A stretch of DNA of 64,000 nucleotides. Source: an uncultured Succinivibrio sp. GTDB lineage: Bacteria; Pseudomonadota; Gammaproteobacteria; Enterobacterales; Succinivibrionaceae. Both the position numbers and the translations under genes were made by a program. Each line of letters begins with the position of its first letter. The first letter of the stretch is position 1. Positions 15,264 through 23,383 of the stretch are shown piece after piece. Under the pieces are notes generated by a model. The model saw nothing but the letters and a program-made list of their open reading frames with translations. It was not told the DNA's origin and searched no databases. Location of the stretch: the NCBI GenBank assembly GCA_900770725.1, contig CAAGLL010000019.1, positions 17,271-81,270 of the forward strand, written 5' to 3'.

Positions 15264-16421
15264 ATGGCAGACACGAAGGCGGCGGCAGGCCCGCTGACCA
15301 GCGACGACCCCATATTCGACGACATCAGGCCCTGCCGCGACAGCGAGGTGCCGCAGGAGCTCCAGAAGATCGTCACCGACAAGACGGTGATCGACAGCAT
15401 CCTGAGGTTCCGCCATCCTGTTCTGGCCAAGAGCCTTGGGTTCCTCTTTACGCCCTTCGTGAAGAGCTACCTCAGGCGCCTGGTCTCCTCCATCCACACC
15501 ATAGCCGACTTCCAAAAGCGCGTGGCCGACTTCATGGGCCAGGTGTCCAAGGCGACCACCGACGGCGTGACCTACGAGGGCTTTGACAAGCTTGAGAAGG
15601 GCAAGGGCTACCTCTTCATCTCAAACCACCGCGACATCTCGCTCGACCCGGCGTTCATCGACATGGCGCTCTACCTCCACGGCCTTGACACCGTGAGGAT
15701 CGCCATAGGCGACAATCTCTTGAGGATCCCGGCTGCGACTTCGCTCATGCGCCTGAACAAGAGCTTCCTGGTCAAGCGCTCGCTCAAGTCCCCGCGCGAG
15801 AAGCTCGTGGCCTTCACCAAGCTCTCCGAGTACATCGGGCTTTCCATCTCCGAGGGCCACTCGGTGTGGATCGCCCAGCGCGAGGGCCGCGCCAAGGACG
15901 GCGACGACCGCACTGAGAGCGCGGTGCTCAAGATGATTGGCCTGAACGGCCGCAAGAAGCGCCAGGGCTTCGGGGAGTACATGTCCTCGCTCAACATCGT
16001 CCCGGTCGCGCTCTCCTACGAGTACGATCCCAACGACGAGGCCAAGGCGCGCGAGCTCTACGAGCGCGAGCGCAACGGCGGCGAGTACCACAAGGAGAGC
16101 CTCGAGGACATCGACACGATCACCCGCGGGATCCGCGGCTACAAGGGCCGCGTCTGCGTGAGGGCCGGCGATCCGATCAAAGGCGGGTTCGAGGACGCCG
16201 AGCAGCTTGCTGCGATCATCGACCGCTTCGTCTGGCGCAACTACGAGATCTTCCCGTCGGCGCTCGCCGCGGCCAAGGCCGAGGGCGTCAGCCCCGAGCA
16301 GGTCGCCAATTTCGAGCGCAGGCTCTCGGCCTGCCCGGCCGAGCTGCGCTCGCGCGTGCGCTACATGTACGCGATGCCGTATAAAAACCGGATTTTGTCG
16401 CTCAAGGAGGATGGAGAGTGA
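15264..16421 (+). CDS. 1-acyl-glycerol-3-phosphate acyltransferase-like protein
   Basis: 385 aa from ATG 15264. Belongs to the PlsC/LPLAT superfamily that acylates glycerol-phosphate lipids or related acceptors at the inner membrane. The acceptor motif reads FISNHRDISLDPAFID, a variant of NHxxxxD in which Asp falls at +2 and +6 from the His. Downstream blocks IAIGDNLLRIPAATSLMRLNKSFLVKR and VWIAQREGRAKDGDDRT match a conserved family I recall from Vibrio and Shewanella. No transmembrane span is obvious. Acceptor and acyl donor are unknown. Overlaps the next gene. Confidence 0.82.
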   Translation: MADTKAAAGPLTSDDPIFDDIRPCRDSEVPQELQKIVTDKTVIDSILRFRHPVLAKSLGFLFTPFVKSYLRRLVSSIHTIADFQKRVADFMGQVSKATTDGVTYEGFDKLEKGKGYLFISNHRDISLDPAFIDMALYLHGLDTVRIAIGDNLLRIPAATSLMRLNKSFLVKRSLKSPREKLVAFTKLSEYIGLSISEGHSVWIAQREGRAKDGDDRTESAVLKMIGLNGRKKRQGFGEYMSSLNIVPVALSYEYDPNDEAKARELYERERNGGEYHKESLEDIDTITRGIRGYKGRVCVRAGDPIKGGFEDAEQLAAIIDRFVWRNYEIFPSALAAAKAEGVSPEQVANFERRLSACPAELRSRVRYMYAMPYKNRILSLKEDGE

Positions 16422-17005
16422 TGGCACGCAAGTTCTCGCGGGCCCTTTCGGTGCGCAATGAGGACGGGAGCATATGCGTCTTCCGCCTGTGCTGCCTGCT
16501 GGTGCTGGCAGCGTGCATGCTCGCCTACGGCTGCGTGCTCGCAGCCCAGGACGAAGGCGGCAATGGAGCTGCGGCGCAAAAGCCGTCCGCTCAGGCCAGC
16601 GCGGCGGCTCCATCCAAGGATGAGGGCGAGACGGATGCGTCAAGCCCCGAGGGTGTGCGCGCCCTGGCCTTCCGCGAGATCGACGAGGCCGACGAGTACT
16701 ACCGCGGCTGCGGCTCGGTCAACGAGGGCTTCGTCGGCTGCAGCTGGAAATTCTCCCCTGAAGTCTCCAAGTACTACGAGGGCAGGAGCGTGGCAGCCGA
16801 CGACGGCTTTGCCATAACGCTGCGCGCCAAGCCGGGCAACCCAGACAAGGACAAGTGCGCGCTGCTGGAGGCGACCTCGGACGGCAGCCGCACCTCGCTT
16901 GACGGCAAGGGCAGGGCCTCCGACTGCTTCCCGCATGAGAAGCCGCAGGTGGCCAGCAACTCCGGCGCCCCTTCTGCAGGGGCCGAGGGCAACGGCAAGA
17001 TCTGA
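16418..17005 (+). CDS. Membrane-anchored protein with pilin-head-like C-terminus
   Basis: 195 aa from GTG 16418 (AAGGAGG 7 bases upstream), or 194 aa from ATG 16421. One hydrophobic segment (about residues 22-42, CVFRLCCLLVLAACMLAYGC) then a Ser/Ala-rich linker and a small extracytoplasmic domain. That domain ends with FAITLRAKPGNPDKDKC, a strand, and RASDCF, recalling the C-terminal beta-sheet and disulfide loop of PilE-type minor pilins. The prepilin G|FTLIE motif is absent, so it is not a canonical pilin. Overlaps the acyltransferase stop by 4 bases, so the two are co-translated. Function unknown. Confidence 0.55.
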   Translation: MMARKFSRALSVRNEDGSICVFRLCCLLVLAACMLAYGCVLAAQDEGGNGAAAQKPSAQASAAAPSKDEGETDASSPEGVRALAFREIDEADEYYRGCGSVNEGFVGCSWKFSPEVSKYYEGRSVAADDGFAITLRAKPGNPDKDKCALLEATSDGSRTSLDGKGRASDCFPHEKPQVASNSGAPSAGAEGNGKI

Positions 17006-17047
17006 GCATTCAAAGCTATTACAACCATTTATAACAGGTACAACGTC

Positions 17048-17728
17048 ATGAAGATTTCCCGCAACACCGTGGCCACCGTGGCCTTCACCGTAACCGACGA
17101 GAGCGGCAAGGTGGTCGGCCGCACCCAGCCTGACGAGCCAGTCACCGCGCTCATCGGCTACCACTTCCTGGTGCCGGGCCTCGAGAAGGCCCTGGACGGC
17201 CACGAGAAGGGCGACTCCTTCACCGTGACCCTCACCCCCAAGGACTCCTACGGCGAGTTCGACAAGACCCTGGTGCAGGAGATCGACCGCCGCATGTTCG
17301 GCGACTTCCCCATCGAGGTGGGCAACGTCTTCGAGGCCGACTCCAACAGCGGCCCGGTCGCGGTCGTCATCAAGGAGATCAAGGAGAACACCGTGGTCGT
17401 CGACGGCAACCATCCCCTGGCCGGCAAGACCCTGACCTTCCTGGTGGAGGTCAAGGACGTGCGCGAGGCCACCGAGGAGGAGAAGAAGCACGGCCACGCC
17501 CACCCCAACGGCAAGTGCCCCAGCGAGGATCATGATCACGACCACTGCTGCTGCGGCCATCACCATCATGACGACGACGATGACGGCGAGTGCTGCTGCG
17601 GGCACCATCACCACCATGATGACGACGACGGCGAGTGCTGCTGCGGCCACCATCACCATGATCACGAGGATGGCGATCACGAGTGCTGCTGCCACTCCGA
17701 GGGCAAGGAAGACAAGGAACAGCAGTAA
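17048..17728 (+). CDS. slyD: FKBP-type peptidyl-prolyl isomerase SlyD with expanded metal-binding tail
   Basis: 226 aa. FKBP domain with inserted-flap (IF) domain over residues 1-145: VTDESGKVVGRT, IGYHFLVPGLEKALDGHEKGDSF, the DSYGEFDKTLVQEIDRRMF flap and NHPLAGKTLTFLVEV. SlyD is a cytosolic prolyl isomerase, chaperone and nickel donor for hydrogenase maturation. The tail (about 147-226) is almost wholly His, Cys, Asp and Gly, built from four CCCGHHHH-like blocks separated by Asp runs. The gene stands alone between terminators; a weak promoter (TTCAAA, 15 bases, TATAAC) lies just upstream. Confidence 0.93.
   Translation: MKISRNTVATVAFTVTDESGKVVGRTQPDEPVTALIGYHFLVPGLEKALDGHEKGDSFTVTLTPKDSYGEFDKTLVQEIDRRMFGDFPIEVGNVFEADSNSGPVAVVIKEIKENTVVVDGNHPLAGKTLTFLVEVKDVREATEEEKKHGHAHPNGKCPSEDHDHDHCCCGHHHHDDDDDGECCCGHHHHHDDDDGECCCGHHHHDHEDGDHECCCHSEGKEDKEQQ
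17546..17698 (+). repeat. Coding tandem repeat in slyD tail
   Basis: Four imperfect units of about 45 bases, each starting with three TGC codons, then His codons, then Asp codons. Blocks start near 17546, 17591, 17636 and 17684 (the last is degenerate). In-frame, so unit number could vary between strains without frameshift. Confidence 0.75.
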
Positions 17729-17740
17729 GGCACCACAAGA

Positions 17741-17789
17741 TGCCGCGCCAAGGCGCGGCAGCCTCTCCCGGGCAGGTTTCCTGCCCGGG
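17741..17789 (+). terminator. Tandem hairpins after slyD
   Basis: A first palindrome at 17741-17760 and a second with a perfect 10-bp stem (17767-17776 with 17780-17789, loop TTT). Confidence 0.6.
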
Positions 17790-17817
17790 TTGCGCGTCTT
17801 AAACAGGTCTGAAAAAC

Positions 17818-19278
17818 ATGAAATTCATACTCCGCCTCTTCCCTGAGATCTCCATCAAGAGCCGCCCGGTGCGCACCAGGCTCATCCGCCAGGTCGGGCA
17901 GAACCTCACCAACGCCTGCGCCGCGCACGGCATCAAAGTTCGCGCCGACTCCCAGTGGGACAAGATAGTCGCCGACTTCGGCGACGAGGTGCCGCGCGAG
18001 GACGCCGTGCGCGAGCTCTCGCGCGTGCCGGGCATCCACTCTTTCATGGAGGTGAAGGAGTACTCCTTCACCACGCTCGACGATCTCTACGAGTCCATCA
18101 AGGGCGAGTGCGGTCCGTCGATCACCGGGCATACCTTCGCAGTGAGGGTGCGCCGCCGCGGCCAGCACGAGTTCAACTCCCAGCAGGCAGAGCGGATCCT
18201 GGGGGGCAAGTTCAAGTCGGAGTTTTCGCCCAAGCAGGTGAGCCTCGACAACCCCGAGGTCACGATCCACGTCGAGATCGAAAGCCAGATAGCCTACGTC
18301 ACCGGCGCGCGCATCGAGGGCATGGGCGGCTTCCCCGTGGGCACCCAGGGCGAGGTCTTCTCGCTCATCTCCGGAGGCTACGACTCGGGCGTCTCCTCCT
18401 ACCGCGTCATCCACCGCGGCTGCCGCGTGAACTACCTGTTCTTCAACATGGGCGGCACCGCCCATGAGCTGGGGGTCAAGCAGGAGGCCTACTTCCTCTG
18501 GAACCGCTACGCCGCCTCCCACAAGGTGCGCTTCGTGACCGTCCCGTTCGAGGAGATCGTGGAGCAGATCCTCGAGAAGGTCCACCACGGCGTGCGCGGC
18601 GTGGTGCTCAAGCGCATGATGATGCGCGCAGGCGAGAGGGTGTGCAGGCGCTACCACGCCCAGGCGCTGGTCACCGGCGAGAGCCTGGGGCAGGTGTCCT
18701 CGCAGACCATCACGAACCTTTCGCACATCGACGCTGCCACCAGCACCCTCATCATCAGGCCGCTGGTGACCATGGACAAGCAGGAGATCATCGACGAGGC
18801 CGCCCGCATCGGCACGGCGGGCTTTGCCGAGACCATGCCCGAGTACTGCGGCGTCATCTCCGACCACCCGAACGTGTGCCCCAAGCGCGAGTTCGTCGAG
18901 GAGGAGGAGGCGAAGATGGATCCCGGGCTCATCGACCGCGCCATCGAGAAGAGCCGCGCCGTGGACATCCACGAGATCCCGCGCGACGCCGACCGCCTCA
19001 AGACCGTGGTCGAGGAGGTGCCGGAGCTCGAGCCGCGCGACATCGTGCTCGACGTGCGCTCGCCCGACGACGCGCAGAAGGCTCCGGTCGTAGCCGAGGG
19101 CCACGAGGTCATCGCCATGCCCTTCTACCGCGTGGCCAGGGACTTTGGGAGCCTCGACAACACCAGGACCTACGCCCTCTACTGCGATCAGGGCGTGATG
19201 AGCCAGATGCAGGCCCGCCAGCTCAAGGAGATGGGCCACCACAACGTCAAGGTGTGGCGCCCGGCAAAGAAGCAGTGA
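17818..19278 (+). CDS. thiI: tRNA 4-thiouridine sulfurtransferase ThiI
   Basis: 486 aa, the full-length gammaproteobacterial form. Domains in order: N-terminal ferredoxin-like and THUMP (about 1-165), adenylating PP-loop domain with SGGYDS (about 183), and a C-terminal rhodanese domain (about 400-486) with its active-site Cys in ALYCDQGVM. Transfers sulfur from IscS to U8 of tRNA and to ThiS in thiazole synthesis. The Cys in EYCGVISDHPNVC, which forms the catalytic disulfide in E. coli ThiI, is also present. Convergent with yajL, its usual neighbour. Confidence 0.95.
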   Translation: MKFILRLFPEISIKSRPVRTRLIRQVGQNLTNACAAHGIKVRADSQWDKIVADFGDEVPREDAVRELSRVPGIHSFMEVKEYSFTTLDDLYESIKGECGPSITGHTFAVRVRRRGQHEFNSQQAERILGGKFKSEFSPKQVSLDNPEVTIHVEIESQIAYVTGARIEGMGGFPVGTQGEVFSLISGGYDSGVSSYRVIHRGCRVNYLFFNMGGTAHELGVKQEAYFLWNRYAASHKVRFVTVPFEEIVEQILEKVHHGVRGVVLKRMMMRAGERVCRRYHAQALVTGESLGQVSSQTITNLSHIDAATSTLIIRPLVTMDKQEIIDEAARIGTAGFAETMPEYCGVISDHPNVCPKREFVEEEEAKMDPGLIDRAIEKSRAVDIHEIPRDADRLKTVVEEVPELEPRDIVLDVRSPDDAQKAPVVAEGHEVIAMPFYRVARDFGSLDNTRTYALYCDQGVMSQMQARQLKEMGHHNVKVWRPAKKQ

Positions 19279-19304
19279 AGCCTTGAGGCACGCGCAGACA
19301 CGAA

Positions 19305-19329
19305 GAAGGCGGGGCATTGCCCCGCCTTC
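19305..19329. terminator. Terminator between thiI and yajL
   Basis: Perfect 11-bp stem (19305-19315 with 19319-19329), 3-base loop, between convergent genes. Confidence 0.75.
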
Positions 19330-19348
19330 CTGCGCTTAGGCCTTGAGC

Positions 19349-19912
19349 TCAGTTCTGCTCGTTCATCAGCATGCCGGCTGCGACCTTCTGGGCGATCACC
19401 GGGCCCTCGATGGCCTTTAAGATCGCCAGGGCGAACTTGAGCGAGTAGGCAGGACCCTTGCCGGTGATGATGAGGCCGTCCTCTGAGATCTCGACGCCCT
19501 TAGTAGTGCAGTTTGAGATCCCGTCGGTGCAGCCGGGGTAGCCGGTGGCGCGCTGGGTGGTGATGATGCCGTCATGGGCGAGCACGAAGCCCGGGGCCGC
19601 GCAGATCGCGGCGATGAGCCTGCTGTGCTCCTGCTGGTCCTGGAGCAGCGCCTTGAGCTTGGCGCTGTCGGCGCAGGCCTGGGCGCCCTTGAGGCCGCCT
19701 GGGATCACTATGACGTCATAGCGCCCGCTGCAGTCCTCGATGTTGCGGTCGCACACGACGCGGGTGCCGTGCGCGAGCTTGACCTCGACCGTGCCTGAAG
19801 GGGCAACCGCGGCCTTCGTGATGTTGAGGCCGCCGCGGGAGAGCACGTCCGCCACTGCGGTGATTTCGATGTCCTCGCTGCCGTTGGCGTAGGCGAGCAA
19901 AGCCTGTTTCAT
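19349..19912 (-). CDS. yajL: DJ-1/PfpI family protein YajL
   Basis: 187 aa. DJ-1/ThiJ fold with the early Glu in SEDIEITAVADVL, the glycine-rich VIVIPGGLKGAQ, and the nucleophile-elbow Cys in IAAICAAPGFVLAHDG. YajL protects proteins against oxidative stress and has been given glyoxalase/deglycase roles. Convergent with thiI, the neighbour it also has in E. coli. Good AGGAGT ribosome-binding site and a sigma-70 promoter upstream. Confidence 0.93.
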   Translation of the reverse strand: MKQALLAYANGSEDIEITAVADVLSRGGLNITKAAVAPSGTVEVKLAHGTRVVCDRNIEDCSGRYDVIVIPGGLKGAQACADSAKLKALLQDQQEHSRLIAAICAAPGFVLAHDGIITTQRATGYPGCTDGISNCTTKGVEISEDGLIITGKGPAYSLKFALAILKAIEGPVIAQKVAAGMLMNEQN

Positions 19913-19990
19913 TCAACCACTCCTAGCAATTGACTGTTCTTTCAATGTAGTAAATGCAAGGCACCATTTTGGAGCCCATTTTCGGTGCTG

Positions 19991-20019
19991 ATTATAGGCA
20001 CGGCCGCTGGCGTTCTCAA
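19991..20019 (-). promoter_or_regulatory. Sigma-70 promoter of yajL
   Basis: Minus strand: -35 TTGAGA (20019-20014), 17-bp spacer, -10 TATAAT (19996-19991). Leader about 70 nt. Confidence 0.75.
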
Positions 20020-20043
20020 CGTCAACTTCCGCGCCTGTGAATG

Positions 20044-21270
20044 TCAGGAATTGAGCTCGCGCGCAGGCTCGATCCTGGAGGCGCGGAGGGCAGGGAAGAG
20101 CGAGGCCAGGACGCTCATGGCAAGCGCGGTCGCGGCGACGAGCAGGACGTCTGAGAGCTCGAGCCTGGAGGGGATGAAGTCGATGAAGTAGACGTCGGGG
20201 TTTAGGAACTTGATGCCAAAGGCGCGCTCGATGCCCTTCATGATCGGGGTCAGGAAGGCGGCGATGAACGATCCTGCGGCCGCGCCCAGGAGCGTCCCGC
20301 GGGCGCCCTGGAGGAAGCCCATGAGCGTGAACAGCCTGACGACCTTCGAGCGCGTGGCGCCCATGGTGCGCAGCATCGCGATCTCGCGGCTCTTCTCGGA
20401 GACCGACATCAGGAGGTTGGCGATGATGTTGAAGCAGGCCACGGCCATCACGAGCACCATCGCGAGGTACATGATCCCGCGCACGAGCTGGATGTCGTTG
20501 TAGAGCTTGCCCTGGGTGTCCATCCAGGTCGAGAGCGCGGCGCGCTCGTGCAGGCGCATCGCCGCGAAGTAGAGCTGATCCGGGGCCTTGAGCAGGTCGC
20601 CGCAGCCCAGGAGTATGAGGTTGGGGGCCTTGAGCCCTGAGGACTCCACGGCGTCTTCGAGCCTCATGAAGGCCAGCATGCCGTCCATCTGGCCCCCGAT
20701 GTTGAAGATCCCGGCCACCTTCGCCTCAAAGCCGCCGCCGTCGAGCGAGCCGTCCGATGCGGACATCACGGTGACGGCCGAGCCCTCCGTGGCGCCCAGG
20801 GCCTTGGCCGCGCCGCGGCCCAGCACTATCGAGGGCACGCCGTCCTCTCCTTTCTTTGGGATCGACTTTACAGTGGAGAACTTGGCCATGGCCTCCTGGG
20901 CATGCGTGCCGTCGGCCACGCCCGTCACCTGCACCGGCGCGAAGTTCCCGCCTGAGCTTAGGATGGCGTCTCGTCCGCTTGCAGGCTCGGCGTAGGTGAC
21001 TGACGGGTCCTTCGAGAGCTCCTTCAGGTCCTCGTCTAGGTGCATGAAGCCGTCGGGTCCCGAGGTCAGGGTGCCTGCGGGGATCACCGCGAGCACGCGG
21101 TTTTCAAGCTCGCGCTCGAAGCCGTTCATCGCCGAGAGCCCGATGATGAGCGCGGCGACGCCCAGCGTGATCCCGGCTGCCGAAGCCAGCGACATGAAGC
21201 GGGCCAGCGGGCCGTAGCGGCGCGAGCGGGTCAGGCGCCAGGCCATCCTCAGTGTGAAGAGGTCACGCAT
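20044..21270 (-). CDS. lolE: Lipoprotein-releasing system permease LolE
   Basis: 408 aa. MacB/FtsX-type permease: one N-terminal membrane span (AAGITLGVAALIIGLSAMNGF), a long periplasmic domain, then three spans. The conserved cytoplasmic coupling segment SVSEKSREIAMLRTMGATRSKVVRLFTLMG is clear. With LolC and LolD it extracts outer-membrane lipoproteins from the inner membrane and passes them to LolA. Last gene of lolC-lolD-lolE; overlaps lolD by 8 bases. LolE versus LolC assignment rests on gene order. Confidence 0.92.
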   Translation of the reverse strand: MRDLFTLRMAWRLTRSRRYGPLARFMSLASAAGITLGVAALIIGLSAMNGFERELENRVLAVIPAGTLTSGPDGFMHLDEDLKELSKDPSVTYAEPASGRDAILSSGGNFAPVQVTGVADGTHAQEAMAKFSTVKSIPKKGEDGVPSIVLGRGAAKALGATEGSAVTVMSASDGSLDGGGFEAKVAGIFNIGGQMDGMLAFMRLEDAVESSGLKAPNLILLGCGDLLKAPDQLYFAAMRLHERAALSTWMDTQGKLYNDIQLVRGIMYLAMVLVMAVACFNIIANLLMSVSEKSREIAMLRTMGATRSKVVRLFTLMGFLQGARGTLLGAAAGSFIAAFLTPIMKGIERAFGIKFLNPDVYFIDFIPSRLELSDVLLVAATALAMSVLASLFPALRASRIEPARELNS

Positions 21271-21943
21271 CTGCGATCACCCCGTCGCTTATCGTGAGCA
21301 CGCGGTCGCAGCGCGCGGCCAGCGAGTTGTCGTGGGTGACCATGACCACCGCAGCGCCGTCCTTCTTCGTGAGGGTGGTGAAGAGGTCGAACACCGCCTG
21401 GGCGTTCTTCGCATCGAGGTTGCCGGTGGGCTCGTCGGCGAGGATGAGCGAGGGGCGCGGGCAGAGGGCGCGCGCGATGGCCGCGCGCTGGCGCTCGCCG
21501 CCAGACATCTCAGAGGGGCGGCTTGAGAGCTTGCCCTCAAGCCCCACCAAGGAGAGGTACTCCGCGGCGCGCTGCCGCGCCTGCCTCATCCCCATCCCGG
21601 CGATGAGCAGCGGCATCATCACGTTCTCCAAGGCCGAGAAGTCGGGGAGCAGGTGGTGGAACTGGTAGACGAACCCCAGGTTCTTCGAGCGGAAGGCGGC
21701 CTTCTGGGAGTCGCTGAGCTTGGTGAGGTCCTCGCCGTTGAACATCAGGCTGCCGCTGTCGGGGGTGTCGAGGGTGCCCAGGATGTGCAGCAGCGTGCTC
21801 TTGCCCGAGCCCGAGCGGCCGATGATCGCGGTGGCCATGCCGCGGCGGGCCTCCATGCTGGCCCCGCGCAGCACCTGCGTGGAGATGCTCCCCTCGCGGT
21901 AAGCCTTCCTGATGTCGCAGGCCTTGAGTATGGTGTCGTTCAT
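21263..21943 (-). CDS. lolD: Lipoprotein-releasing ATPase LolD
   Basis: 226 aa from ATG 21943, chosen because GGAG lies 8 bases upstream; the frame stays open further up inside lolC. ABC ATPase with Walker A GRSGSGKST, Q-loop FVYQFHHLLPDFSALENV (the LolD-specific FHHLLPDF), signature MSGGERQR, Walker B LILADEPT and H-loop VTHD. Powers LolCE. Its start lies 5 bases past the lolC stop. Confidence 0.95.
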   Translation of the reverse strand: MNDTILKACDIRKAYREGSISTQVLRGASMEARRGMATAIIGRSGSGKSTLLHILGTLDTPDSGSLMFNGEDLTKLSDSQKAAFRSKNLGFVYQFHHLLPDFSALENVMMPLLIAGMGMRQARQRAAEYLSLVGLEGKLSSRPSEMSGGERQRAAIARALCPRPSLILADEPTGNLDAKNAQAVFDLFTTLTKKDGAAVVMVTHDNSLAARCDRVLTISDGVIADA

Positions 21944-21948
21944 TTCAT

Positions 21949-23130
21949 TCACTCCGATGCGAGGTTCCGGGCCGGATCGGCCGAGGCGGCCTTGATGGCG
22001 GGGTAGAGGGTGCAGAGCACGCAAAGCCCCAGCGAGAGCAGGGCGATGAGCGCGACGGTGCCAGGATGGGCCGTGACCACGAGCGTGCGCCCCGAGGGCA
22101 CGCCCAGGAGCCACAAAAGCGTCCCCGAGTGGGTTGCAAGCAGCACGCCGCCTATGGTCCCAAGAAGGCAGCCCGCGCCGCCTAGGATCAGCCCTTCGGC
22201 TGTGAAGATCCCGACTACGCCCGAGGACTTCATGCCCATGGTCTTGAGCACTGCTATTTCGCGGATCCTCGCGCTCACGGTCATGGCGAGGGCCGAGAGG
22301 ATGTTGAAGGCCGCGGCGATGACTATGAGGAAGAGCATGACCATCATCGAGAGCCGCTCCATCGCGACCGAGCGGAAGAACTCGCCCTGCGACTCCCGCC
22401 AGTCCTCGTATGAAAGCCCCATCGAATCGAGCGACCCCTCGACTTTGGCGGCGTTGAAGGGCGAGTCGAGCCAGAGCCTCACGCGGAACTGCTCAGGCGG
22501 GATGCGCAGGAGCCTCCTGGCGTCATCGAGGTTCGCCACCGCGTCGATGACCCCGCTCGTGCGCAGCGAGGGCAGGTAGCCCTCGAGCGTGAAGGTGCGG
22601 CGCACCGGGGTGAGGCCCGCGGGCGTGTAGCGGGCGTTGATGGTCGAGACGAGCTTTATGGGATCCCCGGGCTCGAGCGAGAAGCGGTCGTAGAGCGAGG
22701 CTCCGGCGTTGATCGAGAAGCTCCCCTTGGGCGGAACGTTGCCGAGGTCGGCGGATTGGACGCCCTGCGCAAGCTGAACCTGCTGTGGATCGTAGCCCAT
22801 GAGGTTCAAGAGCCCCATGCCGCGCCTTGCCTGGGCGAGCACCCGGCCGCTGACAAAAGGACCTGCGGCCCTGACGTGGGGGATCTCGAGGAGGGAGGGG
22901 ATCTGGTCCTGCGACGCCTTCACCACCACATGGGGCGCGGTCGAGAGCAGGGAGTCGCTGAGCCTGCCCTGGAGCGACTGCATGACCGAGGACACGGTGA
23001 TGAGCGCGCAGACGCCTATGGCGGTGCCGAGCACCGCCAGCAGGGCGACAAAGCTCGCGAAGCGGTGGTTCCTGCCTGAGAAGATGCAGCGCAGGGCCAG
23101 CGATGCCGCGAGCGGGTGGAATAGCTTCAT
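21949..23130 (-). CDS. lolC: Lipoprotein-releasing system permease LolC
   Basis: 393 aa, same family and topology as LolE. N-terminal span (FVALLAVLGTAIGVCALITVSSVM), periplasmic domain, then the coupling segment TVSARIREIAVLKTMGMKSSGVVGIF and three spans. In E. coli LolC recruits LolA through a hook loop in its periplasmic domain. First gene of the operon; the ribosome-binding site is weak. Confidence 0.92.
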   Translation of the reverse strand: MKLFHPLAASLALRCIFSGRNHRFASFVALLAVLGTAIGVCALITVSSVMQSLQGRLSDSLLSTAPHVVVKASQDQIPSLLEIPHVRAAGPFVSGRVLAQARRGMGLLNLMGYDPQQVQLAQGVQSADLGNVPPKGSFSINAGASLYDRFSLEPGDPIKLVSTINARYTPAGLTPVRRTFTLEGYLPSLRTSGVIDAVANLDDARRLLRIPPEQFRVRLWLDSPFNAAKVEGSLDSMGLSYEDWRESQGEFFRSVAMERLSMMVMLFLIVIAAAFNILSALAMTVSARIREIAVLKTMGMKSSGVVGIFTAEGLILGGAGCLLGTIGGVLLATHSGTLLWLLGVPSGRTLVVTAHPGTVALIALLSLGLCVLCTLYPAIKAASADPARNLASE

Positions 23131-23159
23131 GAGGAAATCATCCGTGGAACAGTGGTGCC

Positions 23160-23168
23160 ATTTTAACA
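23160..23168 (-). promoter_or_regulatory. Extended -10 promoter of lolCDE
   Basis: Minus strand TGTTAAAAT (TG, one base, TAAAAT at 23165-23160), 30 bases before the lolC start. The only -35 candidate (TTGAAG) is 20 bases away. Confidence 0.45.
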
Positions 23169-23287
23169 GGGCGGGGGCGGCGCGGCTTCAAGGGCGGGGC
23201 GGCCGCGGTCGACTGCGGCGGGCCAGGCAGGGCCTGAAAATGCTGCGCCCAGCCCTTGCCGCCCCAGCAAAGCCCGCGTTTGCGCTG

Positions 23288-23316
23288 TTTCCAAAACCTG
23301 CCAAACAGGCGATAAT
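23288..23316 (+). promoter_or_regulatory. Sigma-70 promoter of pheST
   Basis: -35 TTTCCA (23288-23293), 17-bp spacer, -10 GATAAT (23311-23316). A short palindrome lies in the spacer, and a 5-bp hairpin (23346-23350 with 23356-23360) in the 60-nt leader. Confidence 0.5.
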
Positions 23317-23383
23317 GATGGGATCACAAACTAGCAACCAAATGCGGGGCAAGGCGCCCCGGCAAAGTCGTGAGCATTAGAAG

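Noticed and set aside
17546..17698. CRISPR-like array
   Set aside because: The repeats are in-frame coding sequence of the slyD tail, with no unique spacers.
17677..19317. 546-codon minus-strand open frame opposite thiI
   Set aside because: Antisense shadow; the plus strand is a complete ThiI with all motifs.
23317..23383. pheM-like attenuation leader before pheS
   Set aside because: The only short ORF in the leader has no phenylalanine codons, and the hairpin lacks a T-run.
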